The notes below the pieces were generated by a model, which ran no database searches, was not told the DNA's origin, and was given only the letters and a program-made list of their open reading frames with translations. A program made the position numbers and the translations under genes. This document shows, piece after piece, positions 1 through 6,211 of a stretch of DNA of 13,911 bases (positions are counted from its first letter, which is position 1; each line of letters begins with the position of its first letter). Source of the DNA: Synergistaceae bacterium UBA5827 (GTDB lineage Bacteria > Synergistota > Synergistia > Synergistales > 79-D21); the NCBI GenBank assembly GCA_002432945.1, contig DJHE01000001.1, positions 44,585 through 58,495 on the forward strand, read 5' to 3'.

Positions 1-270
1 GGACCCGCCGATTCGGTAAGCCCTTGCTTCCGCGGCGTCAAGGGCAATTGCCGGGTATCGCCTTGAAGGCGAGGCATGACGGACGATTCCTCCGCTTGAG
101 TCCCAGCCGGAAAGCGGGTGGACCCGGACCTGGATACCGCCCAGAAAACGCGTCATCAGTGTCAGCCAGGGTGAGGTTACGGCAATATCGATGGCCGCCG
201 TGGCTGTTCCTGAAAAAAGCAGGAGAAGGGCAAGCCCGAATAAAGACCTAACGGCTCCCCGGTTTTTCAA
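1..270 (-). CDS. Exported solute-binding protein, probably metal ABC transporter type (truncated by window edge)
   Basis: Only the first 90 codons are inside the window. The reading frame stays open from a TTG codon at 268-270 to the left edge. A strong GGGAGGG lies 8 nt upstream of that TTG, inside the end of pyrE, so the gene overlaps pyrE by 23 nt in another frame. Residues 1-25 form a clear signal peptide: basic start (MKNRG), hydrophobic core at about 9-20, and an Ala-Thr-Ala cleavage site near residue 25. There is no lipobox cysteine. The mature start (AIDIAVTSPWLTLMTRFLGG) and the later PSRRYPAIALDAAEARAYRIG resemble the opening of ZnuA-type zinc or manganese binding proteins (beta strand, helix, a P-S...A...A pattern and a closing strand). 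A usual early metal-ligand histidine is not obvious, so the substrate is open. Exported location is well supported; the family is a tentative inference. Confidence 0.6.
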   Translation of the reverse strand, partial: MKNRGAVRSLFGLALLLLFSGTATAAIDIAVTSPWLTLMTRFLGGIQVRVHPLSGWDSSGGIVRHASPSRRYPAIALDAAEARAYRIGGS

Positions 271-823
271 TCGGTTTTCCCTCCCTGCAAAGGGGGCAAT
301 CCTCCTCGGTGAAGTTGGGGAAAGACGCCTGCCAGAGGGAATGAAGCGGGTGCGGGAATGCCGCTTTCCCCGAACTCCGGTCAACGATGCATCCCGTACC
401 GACCCAGGAGGACCCCGTTTCGCTGATGAGTTTTCCAACCTCCATGGCCGATCCCCCTGTTGTGATGACGTCTTCTATTACGAGAAACCGTATTCCTGAG
501 GGTTTTGGAAACCTTCTGAGCTTCATGGCACCGTTCTCCCTTTCCGCGAAAAAGAAAGGCAGGCCAAGGTGCCGTGCAACTTCGTGACCGATGATCACCC
601 CGCCAAGGGCAGGGGCAAAGACAGCCTCTGCATTTAAGGGCGCCAGGATTTCTGCAAGCATTCCGCCTGCGAATTCTGCATACCTAGGGACGCTCAGGAG
701 GAGGGCACATTGCATGTAGTGCCCGCTATGGAGGCCCGATGTCAGGCGAAAATGCCCTTCAAGCAAGGCGCCTGTTTCCTTCATCATCGAAACGAGCTGG
801 GTAACTTTTATTTCTTCCTGCAA
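248..823 (-). CDS. pyrE: Orotate phosphoribosyltransferase
   Basis: Joins orotate to PRPP to form orotidine 5'-phosphate, step five of UMP synthesis, in the cytoplasm. The 191-residue protein has the PRPP-binding signature FLVIEDVITTGGS at 113-125 and the substrate-binding segment RLTSGLHSGHYMQC at about 26-39. The C-terminal CPLCREGKPIEKPGS (176-190) with its Cys-x2-Cys is typical, as I recall it, of the PyrE subfamily first seen in thermophiles rather than the E. coli type. The start is TTG (821-823) with GAGGAGGG 6 nt upstream; it overlaps the end of pyrF by 16 nt, suggesting translational coupling. It is the last pyrimidine gene of the operon. Confidence 0.95.
   Translation of the reverse strand: MQEEIKVTQLVSMMKETGALLEGHFRLTSGLHSGHYMQCALLLSVPRYAEFAGGMLAEILAPLNAEAVFAPALGGVIIGHEVARHLGLPFFFAERENGAMKLRRFPKPSGIRFLVIEDVITTGGSAMEVGKLISETGSSWVGTGCIVDRSSGKAAFPHPLHSLWQASFPNFTEEDCPLCREGKPIEKPGSR
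268..285 (-). promoter_or_regulatory. Shine-Dalgarno and TTG start of the truncated exported-protein gene
   Basis: On the minus strand GGGAGGG (279-285) is followed by 8 nt and TTG (268-270). The site lies inside the last codons of pyrE and decides the start of the truncated downstream gene. It also implies that this gene is translated from the pyr message, at least in part. Confidence 0.6.
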
Positions 824-1530
824 CGGAATCCCTCCTCGATCTGTTCAAAAATGGACGACACTGCGGAAAGGGGATCTTCCGCCTGTATAATCGGCCGGCC
901 CACGACAATGTAGTCGGCCCCGCTGCAAATCGCTTCCGCTGGTGTCGCGGAACGCTTCTGGTCGTCACTCACTTTCCAGGGACGGACTCCCGGGACGACG
1001 GTGATTAGGGACTCCCCGGCAACTTGCCTGACCATGGCCAAATCCAGCGGTGAACAGACGAGTCCATCCATTCCGGATTCTGCGCAGAGCTCGGTGCGGC
1101 TCTTTATGGCTTCATTTAGGGAACACCCAGGGCAAACCCGGTCCCATGCTGGCTGGTCGAGACTTGTCAGGACGCTAACACCGAGCAGGACCATTTCGGA
1201 TTCGGCGTCGTCGCGGGCGGAAACCGCTGCTTCCAGCATCGTTTTTCCCCCACCCGAATGCAGCGTGAGCGCCCACAGGCCAAGGTCCGACATGGCGTCA
1301 ACCGCCGCCGCGACGGTATTCGGGATGTCGTGGAGCTTAAGGTCCAGGAAGACATCAAAGCCCTGGTCACGTATCTCGCTGACCAAAGGGGCTCCCCCAA
1401 GCGTCCAGAGGCGCGGCCCAACCTTGACATAACGGAGAACCGAGCGCAATGGCGCAAGGAATTCCCTCGCTTCCTGGAGGTCATGCGTGTCAAGCGCCAG
1501 TATTAGAGGATGATTTCGGTTTTCAATCAA
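808..1530 (-). CDS. pyrF: Orotidine 5'-phosphate decarboxylase
   Basis: Removes CO2 from OMP to give UMP, the last step of the pathway. The 240-residue protein shows the catalytic tetrad region of the family: K36 in YVKVG and D63-x-K65-x-x-D68 in FLDLKLHDIPNT. The C-terminal phosphate-binding segment is DYIVVGRPI. Length fits the usual 230-240. The start is TTG (1528-1530) just after the pyrD stop; the two genes overlap by 8 nt, and the purine-rich GGAAGGGGGAAGAG within the end of pyrD acts as ribosome-binding site. The gene lies next to pyrE, the usual partner for consecutive steps. Confidence 0.96.
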   Translation of the reverse strand: MIENRNHPLILALDTHDLQEAREFLAPLRSVLRYVKVGPRLWTLGGAPLVSEIRDQGFDVFLDLKLHDIPNTVAAAVDAMSDLGLWALTLHSGGGKTMLEAAVSARDDAESEMVLLGVSVLTSLDQPAWDRVCPGCSLNEAIKSRTELCAESGMDGLVCSPLDLAMVRQVAGESLITVVPGVRPWKVSDDQKRSATPAEAICSGADYIVVGRPIIQAEDPLSAVSSIFEQIEEGFRCRKK

Positions 1531-2458
1531 CTTTTCTCTTCCCCCTTCCGATCAATTCCATGGCCGAAGCATAGCCTTTCACCGACAAGTATTCAAGAAA
1601 ACCTTCTTCGATCCTGGAGAAGCAGGATAGGTCCGTAAAATGGAATGTTCCGATTTCGACGGCTGAAGCCCCTGCAAGCATCATCGAGAGGACGTCTTCG
1701 ACTCGGGAAACCCCGCCACAACCTATGACCGGAATGCCGACAGCGGAGGAAACCTCCCAAACGAGCCGCAGCGAGAGAGGGAATACCGCTGGTCCGGACA
1801 AGCCCGCATATTTCCTGGAAAAAACCGGGGTCCCCGAATTGGTGTCGATTGCCATGCCTAGCCAGGTATTCGCAACGACCAGTGCATCTGCACCGGCATC
1901 TTCCGCTGCTCGGGCGACGAGGGAGATGTCACCGCATTGGGGGGTAAGTTTTGCCCAAAGAGGTCCCTTCCAGTTTCCCCGGGCTATTCGAATTGCCCTG
2001 GCAGCCTGGACCGGGTCGGAGCCCCAGGCCATCCCTCCCCCATCTACGTTTGGGCATGAAATATTCAATTCAACAGCCCCAAGCAAATGCTGCTTTTCGG
2101 AAAGGGCGGCCAGAACTTTCCCTGTTTCTTCTTCCGTTTCCATCGCGACGTTTACAACCACCTCGACATCGCCTGACGAAAGCGAAGGCAGATCGATCAT
2201 CAGGAACTGCTCCAACCCCGGGTTTTGAAGACCGATGCTATTCAAAAGGCCACAAGGGGTTTCCCATACACGGATCCCGGGGTTTCCCGTCCTGGGATGA
2301 AGAGTCAGGGCCTTTGTGCAAGCGGCTCCAACACCGGTCGTCACAGGGGAGCGCCAATATTCCGGCCCGTGTGGCCAGGTCCCGGACGCGATGATAAGGG
2401 GTGACCGGAGAGCAACTTTGCCGACAAAAACCTCGGACCCTTTTCTATCAACTGGCAT
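1523..2458 (-). CDS. pyrD: Dihydroorotate dehydrogenase, class 1B catalytic subunit
   Basis: Oxidises dihydroorotate to orotate on FMN and passes electrons through PyrK to NAD+. The 311-residue protein is a TIM-barrel flavoprotein. C135 in LNISCPNVDGGG is the catalytic base of class 1 enzymes (class 2 has serine). K49 (CTKALT), K170 (AKLTP) and the phosphate-binding GCGGV at 247-250 with IGT at 269-271 match FMN contacts. The frame is open further upstream, but the ATG at 2456-2458 has AGGAGG 9 nt before it and starts in the expected place for the family, so the long upstream extension is rejected. It overlaps pyrK by 11 nt, consistent with stoichiometric production of the PyrD2PyrK2 complex. 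Confidence 0.95.
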   Translation of the reverse strand: MPVDRKGSEVFVGKVALRSPLIIASGTWPHGPEYWRSPVTTGVGAACTKALTLHPRTGNPGIRVWETPCGLLNSIGLQNPGLEQFLMIDLPSLSSGDVEVVVNVAMETEEETGKVLAALSEKQHLLGAVELNISCPNVDGGGMAWGSDPVQAARAIRIARGNWKGPLWAKLTPQCGDISLVARAAEDAGADALVVANTWLGMAIDTNSGTPVFSRKYAGLSGPAVFPLSLRLVWEVSSAVGIPVIGCGGVSRVEDVLSMMLAGASAVEIGTFHFTDLSCFSRIEEGFLEYLSVKGYASAMELIGRGKRKVD

Positions 2459-3227
2459 TCCAGAGGACCTCCTGCGAATGGAAGACAGGGCCGTCCGTGC
2501 ATGTTTTCTTGGGGCCGTCAACTGTTTGCACCACGCAGCCGTGACAGCCCCCCATGCCGCAGGCCATACGCGTTTCCAGGCTAACCCAGGCGGCGATCTG
2601 TCTTTTGCCGCATACAGCACTGACCGCCTTCAGCATGCCCGTTGGGCCGCAGGCCCACACTACATCACTCCGGGGGTCCAATCCATCAAGGCAAAGAAGT
2701 GGGTTGCCCCGATTTCCCAGTTTTCCATCTTCGGAATAAACGTGCAAACCGTGGATCCTTTCTGATACCCAATTTACAAGGGGTTCCCAATCCTGGCCCG
2801 GTACGCCGAGATGGATTTCGGACTCTCCATTTTGTTGGCGGGCGAGGAGAAAAGGCGCGATTCCTACTGCTCCAGCAAGGCAATGGGTACGACTCTTGGT
2901 AGATTCGGGAAAACCGTTTCCGAGGGGGCCTCTTAACGACAACCGAACCCCAAGCGCGGAATCGGCAAGCAGGCGCGTTCCCCGTCCTGCAACCGCGACA
3001 ATAATCTCAATCCGGTTTCCTTCCTGGCCACAGATTGCAAAGGGGCGTCCCAGGAGCGGATCCAACCCGGCGGCTGTTCGCAGCAGGACAAACTGTCCGG
3101 GCTGGACCCGTGAAAACATTTCCCTGGTTTCCAGTGTCAGGATGAAGAGTTTCTCCCCGAGTGAAAACCTGCTTGCAAGCACAACATCCTGGTCCAACCC
3201 GGTAGGATCGGGTCCGCTTGTGCACAT
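2448..3227 (-). CDS. pyrK: Dihydroorotate dehydrogenase electron-transfer subunit
   Basis: FAD and 2Fe-2S subunit that carries electrons from PyrD to NAD+. The 259-residue protein has a ferredoxin-reductase-like FAD domain (PGQFVLLR at 43-50, GRPFAI at 60-65), an NAD domain with CGPTGM at 193-198, and the iron-sulphur motif C223-x4-C228-x2-C231-x11-C243 followed by TDGPVF. The glycine-rich loop usually reading GGG(I/V)G is AGAVG here (118-122), a minor departure. The chosen ATG (3225-3227) lies 5 nt after the pyrC stop and has only a weak ribosome-binding site (GGGAA), so coupling to pyrC is likely. The frame stays open another 105 codons upstream, but that sequence lies inside pyrC and is low-complexity Arg/Pro, so it is not coding. 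Confidence 0.93.
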   Translation of the reverse strand: MCTSGPDPTGLDQDVVLASRFSLGEKLFILTLETREMFSRVQPGQFVLLRTAAGLDPLLGRPFAICGQEGNRIEIIVAVAGRGTRLLADSALGVRLSLRGPLGNGFPESTKSRTHCLAGAVGIAPFLLARQQNGESEIHLGVPGQDWEPLVNWVSERIHGLHVYSEDGKLGNRGNPLLCLDGLDPRSDVVWACGPTGMLKAVSAVCGKRQIAAWVSLETRMACGMGGCHGCVVQTVDGPKKTCTDGPVFHSQEVLWNAS

Positions 3228-3232
3228 GAGTT

Positions 3233-4531
3233 TTATTCCCGCGACCGGTCGAAAACCAGGCGTCCGTCCACGAAAGACATGACCGGCCAGCCTGTCAGGG
3301 AGGATCCTTCCCATGGTGTCAGGCGTGCCTTGCTCTTCCAGCTGGACACGGATACCCGGGCAACAAACTCGGTGTCTACGACAACCAGGTCGGCCCTTGC
3401 GCCTGGCCGAAGGGCGCCGAGGCTGTTCCATTCTTCGGGGAGGACCGAAGCGGGTCCGCTCGTGAGAAGGGCCAAAAGTCGCGCCAATGTGATTGGTTTT
3501 CCCCTCTTCCGCCAGGCATCGCACAATGCCGCGAAGGCACATTCCAGGGATGCTATTCCAAAGGGAGCCTCCGGGAAAGGCAAATCCTTTTCATCCATGT
3601 GCCATGGGGCATGATCCGTTGCGATCGCGTCCACCGTCCCGTCCGAAAGGGCTTCCCAAAGGCTTTCTATGTCAACCTGCGATCGAAGGGGCGGGTTGAC
3701 CTTGAAACACGAATCGAAACCGGATTCCAGGACCAGTTCCTCGGAAAGACAGAGGTGGTGAGGGGTTACATCACAAGTCACAGGTAGATTCTCGCTCTTA
3801 GCTTCACGCACCAGCGCGACGGCCTTTCGCGTGCTCAAGTGCGTAACGTGGACAGGAACACCTGTTTCCCGGCTGAGGGACAAGGCCCGGAAGACGCCGA
3901 TTTCTTCCGAGGAAGCAGGGATTCCCTTTAGGCCGGAAAGGGACGAACAACGTCCTTCGTTTACATGGCCACCCTTTGAAATTGAAAGTTCCTCCGGGTG
4001 TTCCATGATCCGGACGCCCAGGTCGCGGCTGTAAAGGAGAGCGGTCCTGAAAAGCCGGGAGGAAGCTACGGGTGAGCCGTCATCGGTGAAAAGGACGCAA
4101 CCGGCTGCTGCCATCTTACCCATTTCCGCCAATTCTTTTCCTTCCCGTTTCTTGCTAACCGTACCCGCCGGCAGGATCCTTGAAAACCCGGCCTTTCTGC
4201 CTTTTTCGATGACATAGCGGACCAATGCATCGTTGTCGATCGCAGGATCGGTATTCGGCATGGCCACCGCGGTTGTGAAACCGCCCCTTGCCGCAGCCCT
4301 GGAGGCGCTTTCGATATCTTCGCGCCACTCGAAGCCGGGGTCGCGCATGTGGCAATGGAGGTCGATAAAACCGGGGGAAAGAATTTTACCTCCAAGGTCA
4401 ATCGTTTCCGCTTCGGGTGAGGCAATCTCCGTTCCGACCTGTTCGATTCTGCCGTCCGAAACGAGAACCTCACCAACCCCGTTTGCCAAGGACTTCCCGT
4501 CAAATATCCTTGCATTCTTGAAAAGGATCAT
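3233..4531 (-). CDS. pyrC: Dihydroorotase (type I)
   Basis: Zinc amidohydrolase that closes carbamoyl-aspartate to dihydroorotate, step three. The 432-residue protein keeps the metal and catalytic residues of the Bacillus type: H59 and H61 (LHCHMRDPG), D151 (FTDDG), H178 (MEHPEE), H231 (HVTHLST) and D306 (ATDHAPW). The metal-site positions match Bacillus numbering almost exactly, as I recall it. DHAP is followed by Trp-His rather than the usual His. The start is an ATG (4529-4531) sharing ATGA with the pyrB stop, with GGGAGG 9 nt upstream; an in-frame ATG seven codons earlier lacks this support. A tight pyrB-pyrC pair is common because the two enzymes act in sequence. Confidence 0.95.
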   Translation of the reverse strand: MILFKNARIFDGKSLANGVGEVLVSDGRIEQVGTEIASPEAETIDLGGKILSPGFIDLHCHMRDPGFEWREDIESASRAAARGGFTTAVAMPNTDPAIDNDALVRYVIEKGRKAGFSRILPAGTVSKKREGKELAEMGKMAAAGCVLFTDDGSPVASSRLFRTALLYSRDLGVRIMEHPEELSISKGGHVNEGRCSSLSGLKGIPASSEEIGVFRALSLSRETGVPVHVTHLSTRKAVALVREAKSENLPVTCDVTPHHLCLSEELVLESGFDSCFKVNPPLRSQVDIESLWEALSDGTVDAIATDHAPWHMDEKDLPFPEAPFGIASLECAFAALCDAWRKRGKPITLARLLALLTSGPASVLPEEWNSLGALRPGARADLVVVDTEFVARVSVSSWKSKARLTPWEGSSLTGWPVMSFVDGRLVFDRSRE

Positions 4532-5457
4532 GCCATTACACCTCCCAGGCATAGGTAAAGCAACGCCATCCTGACCGCGACTCCGCTTCTGACCTGTTGG
4601 AGGATCCGGCTCTGTGAGCCATCTGCCACGGCCGAATCTATTTCGACTCTCCGGTTGATGGGGCCCGGATGCATGACAAGAGCTCCCTTTTCAGCACGTG
4701 CGACAAGATCCTCATCTGCTCCATAACGAAGATAGTATTCGTCCAGAGAGGGGAAAAGCCCCTCCTCCTGCCTTTCTCTCTGGATCCTGAGAAGATAGAC
4801 CATGTCGGCTCCTTTCACTGCCCTGCGTGGGTCAGGTTCATACGCAACGCCCATAGCCGCCACGTCAAGGGGCATTAGGGTTTCAGGACCTGACAGGACG
4901 ACCTCGCAACCCAACTCCTTGAAGACCTGGACATCGCTTCTCGCGACCCTGCTGTGGAGAACATCGCCGATGATTGCAAGCTTCCTGCCTTCCAGGGAGG
5001 AGAAATGTTTCCAGGCGGTGTAGGCATCGAGGAGAGCCTGCGTGGGATGTGAGTAGGCACCATCCCCCCCGTTGAAAACCGAAGCCCTATGCAACTTTTT
5101 TGAGAGGTAATGGGCCGAACCGACTGAACCGTGCCTTATGACGACTGCGTCAGCTCCCATGGCTTCGAGGGTCCAGGCAGTGTCGCGGAGCGTTTCCCCT
5201 TTTCCGACACTGGAGCCGGATGCTGACCAGTTGACCACGTCAGCACTCAGCATCTTCTCGGCCAGCTCAAAAGACACACGGGTCCTTGTGGAAGCCTCAA
5301 AAAACAAATTGACAACGAGTTTGCCTCTGAGGGCAGGGACTTTCCTTATCGGCCTATCCATCAGGTCGTCCATGTTCTTCGCCTGTCCGAGAAGGAAAAG
5401 GATTTCGTCCCTCGTCCAGTCCTTGAGGTCCAGGACGTGCCTATGCTTCCAATCCAT
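4528..5457 (-). CDS. pyrB: Aspartate carbamoyltransferase catalytic chain
   Basis: Condenses carbamoyl phosphate with aspartate, the committed step. The 309-residue protein has the carbamoyl-phosphate loop FFEASTRTR at 52-60, K86 in GKGETLRDT, H137-P-T-Q at 137-140 and HPGPINR near the C-terminus. These are the active-site elements of the family. The segment before HPTQ reads FNGGDGAYS where many family members have an AGDG form. No pyrI regulatory chain is nearby, so it is probably the unregulated homotrimer. The ATG (5455-5457) lies 6 nt after the pyrR stop, with GGAGG inside the pyrR end about 11 nt upstream. First enzyme gene of the operon; carAB is not in the window. Confidence 0.96.
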   Translation of the reverse strand: MDWKHRHVLDLKDWTRDEILFLLGQAKNMDDLMDRPIRKVPALRGKLVVNLFFEASTRTRVSFELAEKMLSADVVNWSASGSSVGKGETLRDTAWTLEAMGADAVVIRHGSVGSAHYLSKKLHRASVFNGGDGAYSHPTQALLDAYTAWKHFSSLEGRKLAIIGDVLHSRVARSDVQVFKELGCEVVLSGPETLMPLDVAAMGVAYEPDPRRAVKGADMVYLLRIQRERQEEGLFPSLDEYYLRYGADEDLVARAEKGALVMHPGPINRRVEIDSAVADGSQSRILQQVRSGVAVRMALLYLCLGGVMA

Positions 5458-5463
5458 GGGGGC

Positions 5464-6015
5464 TTAAGCCTCCTCTCTTTCGCAGATGACCACTTCGTTC
5501 ACCCCGTCTATTGCCGTCACACGGACTTCAACGACTTCCTCGCGAGAAGTGGGGACATTCTTTCCGACATAGTTGGGTGAGATGGGGAGCTCCCTGTGGC
5601 CGCGATCGACCAGAACCGCAAGCTGCACGATGTTCGGCCTGCCGAGATCCATGAGGGCGTCGAGGGCAGCCCGTATCGTCCTGCCGGTGTAGATGACGTC
5701 GTCCACGAGGACGATCCTTTTACCGGTGATGTCGAGAGGCATGGAAGTACTGTGAACCACGGGATGATCATGAAGGAGCGTTAGGTCATCCCGGTAGAGG
5801 GTGATGTCAAGTTCTCCGGTTGGGACCTTTGTCTGCTCAAACTGGCGGAGGATTTCCCTGATCATTTGGGCCAGGAAAACGCCGCGACGCTGTATTCCAA
5901 CGAGGACAACGTTGTCGAGTCCCTTGTTTGCCTCAACGATCTCGTGCGCCATCCTGCGGATCGCACGTTCCATATCGGTTTCACTCATGAGCTTCGCTTT
6001 TTCCCTAAGTGTCAT
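5464..6015 (-). CDS. pyrR: PyrR bifunctional attenuation regulator / uracil phosphoribosyltransferase
   Basis: RNA-binding protein that senses UMP or UTP against PRPP and reduces expression of pyr genes by binding leader RNA; it also has uracil phosphoribosyltransferase activity. The 183-residue protein carries the PRPP signature IVLVDDVIYTGRT at 101-113, the YRDD segment near 74-77 and the DRGHRELPI segment at 137-145, all typical of PyrR. The ATG at 6013-6015 has GAGGAGGG 8 nt upstream. The gene directly follows a leader with a PyrR-binding loop and terminator, so it very likely controls its own operon. A candidate leader ORF ends 3 nt before this start. Confidence 0.96.
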   Translation of the reverse strand: MTLREKAKLMSETDMERAIRRMAHEIVEANKGLDNVVLVGIQRRGVFLAQMIREILRQFEQTKVPTGELDITLYRDDLTLLHDHPVVHSTSMPLDITGKRIVLVDDVIYTGRTIRAALDALMDLGRPNIVQLAVLVDRGHRELPISPNYVGKNVPTSREEVVEVRVTAIDGVNEVVICEREEA

Positions 6016-6018
6016 TCG

Positions 6019-6108
6019 TCAATCCCTCCTCTGAAAAAAAAGGGGACTCAGCGTCCCATGGGCGCCGGGTCCCGGTAATGAAATGTTTCCATCTCCGCAC
6101 GATCTCAT
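6019..6108 (-). CDS. Candidate pyr leader peptide, 29 codons
   Basis: A short frame starting ATG (6106-6108) and stopping TGA (6019-6021), 3 nt before the pyrR ATG. It has AAGGAGGG 6 nt upstream, a better ribosome-binding site than several real genes here. The predicted peptide begins MRSCGDGNIS and ends FFQRRD; the Leu-Phe-Phe is read from the terminator U-tract. The AAGGA of its Shine-Dalgarno is also the 3' arm of the PyrR-binding loop, and the pyrR ribosome-binding site lies inside its last codons. This layout would let PyrR control leader translation, with a translating ribosome opening the terminator and re-initiating at pyrR. I do not recognise the peptide; a stop-free frame of this length could arise by chance, so translation is unproven. 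Confidence 0.4.
   Translation of the reverse strand: MRSCGDGNISLPGPGAHGTLSPLFFQRRD
6034..6057 (-). terminator. Intrinsic terminator (attenuator) before pyrR
   Basis: On the minus strand GGGAC (6053-6057), loop GCTGA (6048-6052) and GTCCC (6043-6047), then C and eight T (6034-6041). A GC-rich stem followed directly by U8 and ending just before the pyrR ribosome-binding site is the expected form of a PyrR attenuation terminator. A second GGGAC copy at 6069-6073 could replace the first in pairing. Confidence 0.8.
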
Positions 6109-6117
6109 GAATTACCC

Positions 6118-6150
6118 TCCTTGTGGGCCTCACCGGACCCTTTTAAAGGA
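6118..6150 (-). promoter_or_regulatory. PyrR-binding loop in the pyr leader
   Basis: The minus strand reads TCCTT, UAAAA bulge, GGGTCC, GGTGA loop, GGCCC, AC, AAGGA. The lower stem is TCCTT:AAGGA and the upper stem GGG-U-CC:GG-CCC, with a purine-rich bulge on the 5' side. It matches the conserved PyrR target (GUCC-x-G-x-GAGGC...AAGG) that I know from Bacillus leaders. It lies about 20 nt after the predicted transcript start and upstream of the terminator, as expected for an anti-antiterminator. Confidence 0.8.
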
Positions 6151-6154
6151 TGTC

Positions 6155-6168
6155 GGGCCCCTAGGCCC
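6155..6168 (-). promoter_or_regulatory. 5'-terminal GC hairpin of the pyr transcript
   Basis: GGGCC, loop TAGG, GGCCC on the minus strand: a 5-bp all-GC stem. Its first G is 7 nt after the -10 hexamer, so the message could begin at or next to the hairpin. Such structures can protect a 5' end from decay; that role is inferred here. Confidence 0.5.
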
Positions 6169-6174
6169 AGGTTG

Positions 6175-6202
6175 ATTATAAATGCCACGAGAAAAAATGC
6201 AA
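6175..6202 (-). promoter_or_regulatory. Promoter of the pyr operon
   Basis: A perfect -10 TATAAT (6175-6180), 16-bp spacer and a weaker -35 TTGCAT (6197-6202) on the minus strand. The predicted start is near 6168, giving a leader of about 150 nt before pyrR. It lies right after rnc and just where an independently regulated pyr operon needs it. Confidence 0.6.
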
Positions 6203-6210
6203 CCGGTTGC
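6192..6210 (-). terminator. Weak terminator after rnc
   Basis: One base after the rnc stop codon comes the palindrome GCAACCGGTTGC (6199-6210), then A and T6 (6192-6197). As a hairpin it has only 4 bp closing a CCGG loop, so termination is probably partial. It overlaps the -35 of the pyr promoter. Confidence 0.4.
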
Positions 6211-6211
6211 C

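Noticed and set aside
1001..1432. Plus-strand frame opposite pyrF (143 codons), and similar frames opposite pyrD, pyrC and fabD
   Set aside because: Ser/Arg/Pro-rich antisense shadows with no recognisable domain; all are covered by conserved enzymes on the other strand.
2459..2620. Long N-terminal extension of pyrD (54 extra residues from an upstream in-frame ATG)
   Set aside because: It lies wholly inside pyrK, has no family similarity, and the ATG at 2456-2458 has AGGAGG at 9 nt.
3228..3542. Extension of pyrK by 105 residues
   Set aside because: It overlaps the end of pyrC in another frame and is rich in Arg and Pro; known PyrK proteins begin near the chosen ATG.
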